From the NCBI GenBank assembly GCA_946481465.1, contig CAMLOC010000197.1:1-6886 (forward strand): a DNA stretch of 6,886 bases, read 5' to 3'. Position 1 is the first letter of the stretch. The number at the start of each line of letters is the position of its first letter. A model generated the notes under the pieces. The model was not told the DNA's origin. It ran no database searches and saw nothing but the letters and a program-made list of their open reading frames with translations. This DNA comes from an uncultured Shinella sp. GTDB lineage: Bacteria > Pseudomonadota > Alphaproteobacteria > Rhizobiales > Rhizobiaceae. The position numbers and the translations under genes were made by a program. Below, piece by piece: positions 1 to 5,890 of this stretch.

Positions 1-567
1 GGGGCCGTAGGTGGAGACCTTCGGCCCGTTGGTCATGACGATCAGCGCCTTGCCCTTGCCGGCGACTGCGGCCCGCGCGGCCGCAAGCTTTGCGTCCAGC
101 TCGCCGGCGATCGCCTTTGCCTCTTGCGCCTTGCCGAACAGGTCGCCATAGGCCGCAAGGCGCTGCTTGGCCTCACCGAAGAGGTTGTCTCCGTCGATCG
201 TCATGTCGATGGTCGGCGCCACCTTGGCCGTGACCTCCGCCTTGGCGGCGGACCGGCTGCCGACGATGATCAGATCGGGGCCGAGCGCGCTCAGCGCCTC
301 GAGGTCGGGCTCGAACAGCGTGCCGACTGCCGTGGCGCCGGCCTTGATCGGCTCCAGCGCGGGAACGTAGAGCTTGTCCGGCACGCCCGCCGGGCGGATG
401 CCGAGGCGGTCGAGCGTGTCGAGCGCGGCCATGTCGTAGACGGCGATGGTCTTCGGCATGCCGTCCACTGCGACCGTTCCCCGCGCCGTCGTCACGTCCA
501 TGGCGCCGGCGGGCAGGATGGAAAGGGCAAGGACGGCGAAGGCCGCGAGCGGACGGAACTGTTTCAT
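1..567 (-). CDS. Periplasmic iron-siderophore ABC transporter substrate-binding protein, CeuE/FatB/YclQ type (C-terminus cut by window edge)
   Basis: This is the first 189 residues of a cluster-8 type (TroA-like fold) siderophore-binding protein; relatives are about 300-320 residues, so over a third is missing beyond base 1. It would bind a ferric siderophore in the periplasm and deliver it to an inner-membrane permease. Seen: a signal peptide (MKQFRPLAAFAVLALSILPAGA, cleaved about residue 22) with no lipobox cysteine, hence probably soluble, unlike the lipoprotein CeuE. Family landmarks follow in order: VYDMAALDTLDRLGI (about 41-55), LFEPDLEALSALGPDLIIVG (about 83-102), APTIDMTIDG (about 115-124), and the GKALIVMTNGPKVSTYGP stretch at the cut end (about 172-189). 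The ATG at 567 has an AGGT ribosome site six bases upstream and lies 33 bases after the DUF2218 stop, so it is probably the fourth gene of the operon. The YclQ/CeuE subgroup binds catecholate or mixed siderophores; the exact ligand cannot be read from sequence. Confidence 0.9.
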   Translation of the reverse strand, partial: MKQFRPLAAFAVLALSILPAGAMDVTTARGTVAVDGMPKTIAVYDMAALDTLDRLGIRPAGVPDKLYVPALEPIKAGATAVGTLFEPDLEALSALGPDLIIVGSRSAAKAEVTAKVAPTIDMTIDGDNLFGEAKQRLAAYGDLFGKAQEAKAIAGELDAKLAAARAAVAGKGKALIVMTNGPKVSTYGP

Positions 568-600
568 GGTCTACCTGTCATGCTGGATGGATGCGAACGC

Positions 601-900
601 TCAGCCGGCCTTGTCCTGCCACTGCCAGTCGAGCGGCTGAAGTTCCTCGCGGAAGGCGAAGCGCAGGAGATGCGATTCGATCACCGACTGGGTCTGGGCA
701 AGGTCCTCGCCGTTTTCGGCCCGGGCGGTGATGCGCAGGCCGTCGTCGTCGGCATCGAGGATGCCGAGCCCGCAGGCGAACTGACATTCGCCGTGATTTT
801 CCGAAACGGTGACCGCGATCTTGTGCGCGAAATGCTTGCAGAGCTGCGCCAGGTATTTCCGGCCGTGGGCGGTCTCCAGATAGGCGACGGATTCGAGCAT
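601..900 (-). CDS. DUF2218 family small protein in siderophore operon
   Basis: A 99-residue protein matching the DUF2218 family, whose members I recall as often sitting beside siderophore uptake genes; its biochemical role is not known to me. There is no signal peptide or membrane segment, so it is likely cytoplasmic. Family features seen: the N-terminal LETAHGRKYLAQLCKHFAHK block (residues 8-27) with H23 and H26, a central beta-rich part (about 28-61), and a C-terminal SHLLRFAFRE helix (76-85) with H77, ending near W92 and W94. Cysteines 21, 39 and 43 add possible metal or thiol chemistry (inference). I chose the ATG at 900 because AGGAAAGGCC precedes it with good spacing; an in-frame ATG at 915 would add five residues (MKGKA) but has a ribosome site crowded against it. 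The gene lies 91 bases after the esterase and 33 before the binding protein, all on one strand. Confidence 0.85.
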   Translation of the reverse strand: MLESVAYLETAHGRKYLAQLCKHFAHKIAVTVSENHGECQFACGLGILDADDDGLRITARAENGEDLAQTQSVIESHLLRFAFREELQPLDWQWQDKAG

Positions 901-920
901 GGCCTTTCCTTTCATTCTTC

Positions 921-945
921 TTTGGCGGCCTGCTGCGGCGCCAAA
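921..945 (-). other. 7-bp hairpin in the leader of the DUF2218 gene
   Basis: TTTGGCG (921-927) and CGCCAAA (939-945) are exact inverted repeats around an 11-base loop. On the minus-strand transcript the stem lies between the esterase stop and the DUF2218 ribosome site, ending about 8 bases before that AGGAAAGG. No T-run follows on either strand, so it is not a convincing intrinsic terminator. It may be an RNA processing, stability or translation-control element, or chance. The rest of 901-991 is relatively AT-rich around 943-972, but I see no convincing promoter in it. Confidence 0.35.
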
Positions 946-991
946 AACATAACGTTCTTACTCAAGTTTTCCCGGCAAGGGAAGCCGCCCG

Positions 992-2599
992 TCAGGGGCG
1001 GTCCCCGCCGAAAAGCGCGATCAACCCGTCGGCAAGGACGCCCTGCCAGACGAGATAGTCGTGGCCGCCGGCATAGTCGCGATAGGTGACGGGAATGCCT
1101 TTGGCCTGCAGCACGTTGCGCAGATGCCGGCTGGTCTCGAGAATGCCGGCGGTGCCCTGCGCGCCCGTTTCGAAAAGGCCCGCCGAGAGGAAGAAGCGCA
1201 GCGGCAGCGCCGGCCCTGCGGCAATCAGCCCCGCCACATGCTCCTGCCGGTCCTGCGGCGTGCCCGGCGGGCTCCACCAGAAGGAACCGGACATGGAGAG
1301 CACGTTGCCGAAGACCTCCGGATGCCGCATGGCGACCGTCGCCGCGGCCAGCCCGCCATAGCTGGAACCGGCCAGCACCGTGCGCGCGGCCGGGATCGCC
1401 AGCCCCGTTTCCCTTGCGACAAACGGATAGAGTTCCGTCGCCATGAAATCCGCGAAGGCCGGATTGGCCGGCAGTTCGCGCGCCCGCGCCGCCCGGTCGG
1501 GATTGGCGATGAAGACCGCGACCACCGGCGGCACCGCACCGGCGGCGACCATGTTGTCGAGGATGCGCGGCACCGGCACCCGGCCGAGATACTGGTCGGC
1601 GTCGAAGACGAAGAGCAGGACCGTATCCTTGCGCGCGGGATCGAAGCCGGGCGGGTAGTAGAGCGTGATGTCGCGGCGGTTGCCGAGCAGGCGGCTTTCG
1701 ATCGACAGCGTGCTCAGCCTGCCTTGAGGAGTGCCCTTCTCCGCCAGGAACGGCTGCGACGGAGCGCCGGCCAGTTCCAGCACGGACTCCTGGTTGTAGG
1801 CATCCACCGCCTCCGCCGGCCAGCGATGCGGGTTGAGCGGATCGGCCTTGGCCGTCGAGAGGATGGCGACACGCCGGTCGCGCGCGGTGCCGGGCACGTC
1901 GGGCACGTCGAAGGCGAGTTGATAGGACAGCCGCGTGCCCTCCGGCACCGTGAAGCTCCGGAACCAGATGTCCGAGCCGCCGAGGCGCTGCAATGCTTCG
2001 TGGTCGCCGCTCGGTGCGCCGAACAGGCGGATGTTGCGTTTCGCGCCGCGCCCCAGGAAGGTGACGATCCTGTGCCCCTCCGGCCCGTCCTCGACGAGCG
2101 GCGTGCCGCGCTCCGCGACCCTCGCCCAGAAGGCCTCTGTCGTTCCGCCCGCGGCAATCGCGGCGGCGACCTCGGCGATGGCGGGGCTCAGATAGACGGG
2201 TTCCGGCGGCATCTGGTCGGCAAGGCCGACCTTGCGCTCGATGGCGAGCACATAGGCGCCCGCACGCCCGGCCGTGACGACCAGCCGCGCGCCGGGGTCT
2301 TCGGCGACGAACTGGAACTCCACCGTTCCGCCCGCCCCTTCGGCGAGCCGGCGCAGGTGCCCTCCCTCGCCGTCGACAAGGTCGAGATTGAAGGTGCCGG
2401 TCTCGACGCGAAGGACGCCCTTGAGATAATCGCCCGTCGCCGCCTGGGGGTCAAAGACCTCCCTGGCCCCGGCCGTTGCCGCCCCCCCGGTCACGGTCTT
2501 GCCGGCGGCGAGCGGCACGGCCTGCGTCGTCTGCGCCGCCGATGCCGGTGCCACCGCGAGGATCAGGGCCAGAACGCCCGATCCGATCGTCCTCAGCAT
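992..2599 (-). CDS. Exported Fes/IroE-like siderophore esterase with N-terminal PPC-like domain
   Basis: A 535-residue alpha/beta hydrolase of the enterochelin esterase group, expected to cleave the ester backbone of a ferric trilactone siderophore so that iron can be released or passed on. Order: signal peptide MLRTIGSGVLALILAVAPASA (1-21), so periplasmic; a beta-rich PPC-like region (about 35-122); a Fes-type N-terminal domain (about 135-280) with FWARVAERGTPLVE, VTFLGRG and DPLNPHRWP; an esterase domain (about 295-530). The nucleophile elbow GSSYGG places Ser413, followed by the Fes-like VLSMSGSFWW; the catalytic His is H513 in GGHDYLVW; E477 in SAGLFETG is a candidate third residue. E. 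coli Fes is cytoplasmic and about 400 residues, so export and the extra domain are notable. Start: ATG at 2599 overlaps the receptor stop (TGATG) and has AAGGA six bases upstream; the ATG at 2605 has no spacing from that site. Substrate class is inferred from family. Confidence 0.88.
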   Translation of the reverse strand: MLRTIGSGVLALILAVAPASAAQTTQAVPLAAGKTVTGGAATAGAREVFDPQAATGDYLKGVLRVETGTFNLDLVDGEGGHLRRLAEGAGGTVEFQFVAEDPGARLVVTAGRAGAYVLAIERKVGLADQMPPEPVYLSPAIAEVAAAIAAGGTTEAFWARVAERGTPLVEDGPEGHRIVTFLGRGAKRNIRLFGAPSGDHEALQRLGGSDIWFRSFTVPEGTRLSYQLAFDVPDVPGTARDRRVAILSTAKADPLNPHRWPAEAVDAYNQESVLELAGAPSQPFLAEKGTPQGRLSTLSIESRLLGNRRDITLYYPPGFDPARKDTVLLFVFDADQYLGRVPVPRILDNMVAAGAVPPVVAVFIANPDRAARARELPANPAFADFMATELYPFVARETGLAIPAARTVLAGSSYGGLAAATVAMRHPEVFGNVLSMSGSFWWSPPGTPQDRQEHVAGLIAAGPALPLRFFLSAGLFETGAQGTAGILETSRHLRNVLQAKGIPVTYRDYAGGHDYLVWQGVLADGLIALFGGDRP

Positions 2600-4812
2600 C
2601 ACCATTCCTTCTTCAGCGTCGCCACGATGCTGCGGCCTTCACCGTAGAAGCAGGCATAGGCGCTGGCGCAGGAGGCGACATAGCGCTCGTCGCCGATGTT
2701 CTTGACGTTGACCTGCAGGGAGAGCCCCTTCAGGTCGGGGTTCTTCGCGCCGAAATCGTAGGAGGCCATGGCGTCGAACAGCGTGACGGCGCCGACCTTG
2801 AACGAATTGCCGCCGTCGCCCCAGCTCGTGCCGATATAGCGCAGGCCGCCGCCGACGGTCAGGCCCTCCAGCGCGCCTTCATCGGCCGTATAGGTCGCCC
2901 AGAGCGAGGCCTGGTGCTGCGGAATGCGGGCCGGCGTCCGGCCGACTTCGCCGGTATTGACGGATTCCTTGACGATCGAGTCGATATAGCTGTAGCCGGC
3001 GATCAGCGAGAGGCTGTCCGTCACCTCCGCCCGCGCGGAAAGCTCGATGCCGCGGTTGTGGATCTTGCCGACCTGCGAATAGACCATCTGGCCAAGGGTC
3101 GGATCCCAGGCGCCGGCGACCACGTCCTTCTGCCTCAGGTCGTAATAGGCGGCCGTCAGCAGCAGCCCGGAGCCTTCCGGCGCATATTTGACGCCGACCT
3201 CGAACTGCCCCGCCGTGGTGGGCGAGAAGGCCGAGCTGCCCGCCGGCGGCATGTAGAGCGCGGGCTCGAAGGAGGTCGCATAGCTGATATAAGGCGAGAG
3301 GCCGTTGTCGAAGGCGTAGAGCGCGCCGGCCCGCCAGGTGAAGGCGCCGTCCTCGTAAGACTGGTCGCTTGTGCCCAGCCGGTCGTCGATCTCGGTCTTG
3401 GCCCGGTCGTAGCGAATGCCGGCGAGAAGGTTCAAGCCGCCGATCTCCACCTGGTCCTGCAAATAGACGCCCACCTGACGCGCCGTCAGGTCCTGCGACT
3501 CGGAGGTCGCAAGCGTCAGCGAGGAGAAGTCGAAATCGCCGTAGCGCGGATCGGCAAGGTCGATGCTCGGCCCGGAGGCGCGGCCCCATACGTAGTCACG
3601 CGTGCGATACCGGTAGTCCACGCCGCCGAGCAGCGTGTGCTCGGCCGCGCCCGTCGAGAAGGTCGCCTCGACCTGGTTGTCGATGGTGAACTGGTTCCAG
3701 GTGTCCGTGCCGCCGCTCGCCGAACGGCTGACGATCGTGTTGTTGCCGGTCACCGGATCGGGGCTGGCGCTGCCATAGACCAGCGTATGGTGCAGCCAGT
3801 CGACATGGTGGTAACGCGCATTTTGGCGGAAGGTCAGGTTGTCATTGAACTCGTGCTTGAACTCGTAGCCGATCCAGGCCTGCTTGCGCTCCGAGCGTTC
3901 GAAATCCGGATCGGACACGAAGAAATCGCGCGGCACGTAGCCGTAGCCGGGGATCGGCGTGACGGTGCCGGCCGCGTCGAGGAAGTTGCGGTAGCCGGCA
4001 TCCGGTTCGTTCTGGTAGCCGCCGAGGATGGTCAGCGACGTGCCCTCGTCCGGCGACCAGGTGAAGGACGGCGCGATGGCGAAGGAACGGTTCTTCGCGT
4101 GGTCCTCCTGCAGGTCGCGCCCGAAACCCCTGGCGGCGATGCGGTAGCCGAAGGCGTCGTCGAACGTGTCGGAAATGTCGAAGCCGGCGGAAAGATACTT
4201 GTCCGTGCCGACCGAAAGCTCCACCGCGCGCAGCGGCGCGTCGGTCGGCTTCTTGCTGACCATGTTGACGATGCCGCCCGGATTGGCCTGGCCGTAGAGA
4301 ACGGAGGCCGGGCCAGAAATCAGCTCCACGCGCTCCAGGAGATAGGGATCGATCTTCGCATAGGAGAGGTCGCCGCCGAGGAACAGGCCGTCGAGATATT
4401 TCGGCACATAGTAGAAGCCGCGCACGAAAAGCTCGTCGCGCAGGTTGGAAGCGCCGCGGTATTCGGTGAAGACGCCCGGCGTATAGCGCAGCGCCTCGGC
4501 GACGGACTGGGCGCTCTGGTCCTCGATCTGCTGCCCGGAAACCACGCTGACGGTCTGCGGCGTTTTGGAAATGGGCGTATCCGTCTTGGTGCCGGCAAGG
4601 CTCTTCTTCGCAACGTAGCCGTCAACCGGCCCGTCGCCCCGCTCGCCGGCGCCGCCCTCCACGACGATAGCCTCCAGCACGGTGCCGCCCTGGCCTGTTG
4701 CCTGGCCGGCCCCCTGTTCCTGCGCGACGGCTGCGTCCAGCGCAAGGACGCTGGCCGCGGCAAGCAGCATGATACGACGTTGTCCGATCGACGGCGAAAG
4801 ATTGCCCCACAT
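2599..4812 (-). CDS. TonB-dependent siderophore receptor, FhuA-like
   Basis: A 737-residue outer-membrane receptor that would import a ferric siderophore using TonB/ExbBD energy. Seen: signal peptide with the twin Arg at QRR followed by MLLAAASVLALDAAVA (cleavage near residue 30); a TonB-box-like LEAIVVEG (46-53); plug domain (about 70-187) with TPQTVSVVSGQQI, ALRYTPGV, LFVRGF and the hallmark RVELISGPASVLYGQANPGG (161-180); a beta-barrel to the C-terminus; and a FhuA-like end with a cysteine pair (C715, C721), GEGRS and terminal aromatic W737. It fits the TIGR01783-type siderophore receptor group, which covers hydroxamate and other ligands, so the substrate is open. Start is uncertain: ATG 4812 gives a normal signal peptide but AGGAA abuts it; ATG 4827 adds five residues without a ribosome site; ATG 4770 loses the basic residues; a TTG at 4878 would sit inside the presumed operator. 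First gene of the operon, coupled to the esterase. Confidence 0.93.
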   Translation of the reverse strand: MWGNLSPSIGQRRIMLLAAASVLALDAAVAQEQGAGQATGQGGTVLEAIVVEGGAGERGDGPVDGYVAKKSLAGTKTDTPISKTPQTVSVVSGQQIEDQSAQSVAEALRYTPGVFTEYRGASNLRDELFVRGFYYVPKYLDGLFLGGDLSYAKIDPYLLERVELISGPASVLYGQANPGGIVNMVSKKPTDAPLRAVELSVGTDKYLSAGFDISDTFDDAFGYRIAARGFGRDLQEDHAKNRSFAIAPSFTWSPDEGTSLTILGGYQNEPDAGYRNFLDAAGTVTPIPGYGYVPRDFFVSDPDFERSERKQAWIGYEFKHEFNDNLTFRQNARYHHVDWLHHTLVYGSASPDPVTGNNTIVSRSASGGTDTWNQFTIDNQVEATFSTGAAEHTLLGGVDYRYRTRDYVWGRASGPSIDLADPRYGDFDFSSLTLATSESQDLTARQVGVYLQDQVEIGGLNLLAGIRYDRAKTEIDDRLGTSDQSYEDGAFTWRAGALYAFDNGLSPYISYATSFEPALYMPPAGSSAFSPTTAGQFEVGVKYAPEGSGLLLTAAYYDLRQKDVVAGAWDPTLGQMVYSQVGKIHNRGIELSARAEVTDSLSLIAGYSYIDSIVKESVNTGEVGRTPARIPQHQASLWATYTADEGALEGLTVGGGLRYIGTSWGDGGNSFKVGAVTLFDAMASYDFGAKNPDLKGLSLQVNVKNIGDERYVASCASAYACFYGEGRSIVATLKKEW

Positions 4813-4861
4813 TTCCTGAACCCACATACGACAAGGCCGGCGCGGCGGCCGGCGATTAAAC

Positions 4862-4878
4862 TTGATTAACCTAGTCAA
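4862..4878. promoter_or_regulatory. Putative RirA-type iron-responsive operator (IRO box, TGA-N9-TCA)
   Basis: TTGATTAACCTAGTCAA reads TTGA, nine bases, TCAA; the core TGA-N9-TCA is the described consensus of the rhizobial RirA iron-responsive operator. Inner pairs T4867/A4873 and A4868/T4872 also match. It is in the space between the divergent receptor and AraC genes, about 50 bases before the receptor start and about 105 before the regulator start. On the minus strand it contains TTGACT, which resembles a -35 element, and a TTTAAT (4860-4855) follows, but their 12-base spacing is too short for a standard sigma-70 pair, so I do not fix the promoter. Inferred role: repression of the receptor operon, and perhaps the regulator, when iron is plentiful. 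A chance match is possible. Confidence 0.6.
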
Positions 4879-4905
4879 CTATGCCAGTAGCTTGGATCGG
4901 CTGTC

Positions 4906-4947
4906 GACCGCAAAGACTTTCGCAAAGACCGCAGAAAACTTCGCGGA
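4906..4947. repeat. Tandem direct-repeat cluster, candidate AraC-regulator operator
   Basis: Two adjacent 21-base units (4906-4926 and 4927-4947) agree at 15 of 21 positions: both start GACCGCA, and CTTTCGC / ACTTCGC align near their ends. Within them the 9-mer CGCAAAGAC occurs exactly twice (4909-4917 and 4921-4929), followed by the related CGCAGAAAA at 4930. A 21-base period is two DNA turns, which suits an AraC-family protein with two helix-turn-helix motifs per monomer. The cluster is 27 bases from the IRO-like palindrome on the side upstream of the receptor promoter, the normal place for an activator site, and precedes the regulator gene itself. Binding by the neighbouring regulator is inference. 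Confidence 0.5.
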
Positions 4948-4982
4948 AGCGGCAGCCGGGGTCAGTTCGCGCGGAAAAGGCG

Positions 4983-5876
4983 ATGCAAGAGGGCGGCGTC
5001 TTGAACATCAGGATCAAACCGGAAGTTCCCCAGCACCTGTTCGTGGGCGCCATGGACGGCCCGCCGAGCTGCACGCCGGACGACAATCTCTACGATGTCT
5101 GGCCGAAATTCCTCATCATGGTCCTGTTGCAGGGCCAGCAGCATTTCGTGATGGACGGAGAGCATTTCCGCATCGACGCCGGCGCGGCGGAAAGCCCGGA
5201 GCCGACCGTCTTCATGCTGAATGTCGGGCGGGACTGCAAGCTGCAATTCGTCAACGAGAGCACGACGCCGCTGCGCAAGGTGATGATCTCCGCGCCGCTG
5301 CCCTGGATCGACCGGCTGATACGCTCGCAGCCGACGAGCATGCCGAAGCTGCGCGCCTTCTTCGGCCGGCATCTCGCCGAATTCAGCTTCGCGCCGAACC
5401 GCCACCTCATCCAGATCGCCGAGCACATCCTCAAGCCGCCGGGCACGATGGCGGGGGAACTGCTGACGCTCTACCGCAATTCGCACGCCTTCGACATCAT
5501 GTGCCAGGCCTGCTCCGTCCTGGTCGAAGCGGACGCGGCCGCGCCGCACCAGCCGACGGCGCTGAGCCGGCGGCAGAGCGAGAAGGTGCGCGACTATATC
5601 CTCGCTCATGTCTGCGAGGACCTGACGCTCGACCGCATCGCACGCGAGGTCGGCATCAGCACCTCCTCCATCCAGCGCCATTTCAAGGAACATTTCGGCA
5701 CGACCGTGTCGGACTTCATCCGCCAGGAACGGCTGGAGACGGCGCGCGCCGCGCTGGAGCGCGACGGCATCCCGATTGCGCAGGCCGCCTATCTCGCCGG
5801 CTATCGCAACCCGTCGAGCTTCACCACGGCCTTCAAGAAGGCCTATGGCGTAACGCCCAAGCACCGGCGGGCGTAA
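4983..5876 (+). CDS. AraC/XylS-family regulator, PchR-like, of the siderophore locus
   Basis: A 297-residue transcription regulator, divergent from the receptor operon, probably activating it in response to a ferric siderophore (as known for PchR, YbtA and related regulators; inferred here). The N-terminal part (about 1-190) would be the sensor; it holds GQQHFVMDGEHFRIDAG (about 51-67) and the helical AEHILKPPGTMAGELLTLY followed by a CxxC at C174/C177. The C-terminal AraC domain starts near 196: first helix-turn-helix about 214-236 (LTLDRIAREVGISTSSIQRHF), second about 263-286 (IPIAQAAYLAGYRNPSSFTTAF), ending YGVTPKHRR. Start: ATG 4983 has GGAAAAGG just upstream. A TTG at 5001 with GAGGG seven bases before it would remove six residues. 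An ATG at 4881 extends the frame but its basic, low-complexity extra 34 residues would cover the repeat cluster, so I reject it. The stop is 14 bases from the convergent ABC gene. Confidence 0.88.
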   Translation: MQEGGVLNIRIKPEVPQHLFVGAMDGPPSCTPDDNLYDVWPKFLIMVLLQGQQHFVMDGEHFRIDAGAAESPEPTVFMLNVGRDCKLQFVNESTTPLRKVMISAPLPWIDRLIRSQPTSMPKLRAFFGRHLAEFSFAPNRHLIQIAEHILKPPGTMAGELLTLYRNSHAFDIMCQACSVLVEADAAAPHQPTALSRRQSEKVRDYILAHVCEDLTLDRIAREVGISTSSIQRHFKEHFGTTVSDFIRQERLETARAALERDGIPIAQAAYLAGYRNPSSFTTAFKKAYGVTPKHRRA

Positions 5877-5890
5877 CGGCGAAATAACCG

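Noticed and set aside
124..1089. Plus-strand open frame across the binding protein and DUF2218 genes (about 321 codons)
   Set aside because: It runs antisense to two recognisable genes and the gap between them and shows no motif of its own.
1061..2647. Long plus-strand open frame antisense to the esterase gene (about 528 codons)
   Set aside because: Arg/Gly/His-rich composition without recognisable domains; the minus-strand frame encodes an intact esterase with its catalytic motifs.
4836..4853. GCCGGC-GCGGCG-GCCGGC hairpin in the receptor leader
   Set aside because: GCCGGC is itself a palindrome and frequent in GC-rich DNA, so two copies form an inverted repeat automatically; there is no other evidence of function.
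2476..4869. Long plus-strand open frame antisense to the receptor gene (about 797 codons)
   Set aside because: It mirrors the receptor gene, has biased Arg/Ala/Gly/Val composition without family motifs, and the minus-strand protein has clear receptor motifs. High GC makes such antisense frames common.
4813..4878. TTG start at 4878 for the receptor
   Set aside because: It would place the operator-like palindrome and a GC-rich leader inside the coding region and add 22 Arg-rich residues before a normal signal peptide.
4881..4982. ATG at 4881 as start of the AraC gene
   Set aside because: The added residues are basic and unlike the family's N-terminus, cover the repeat cluster, and the ATG at 4983 has a better ribosome site.
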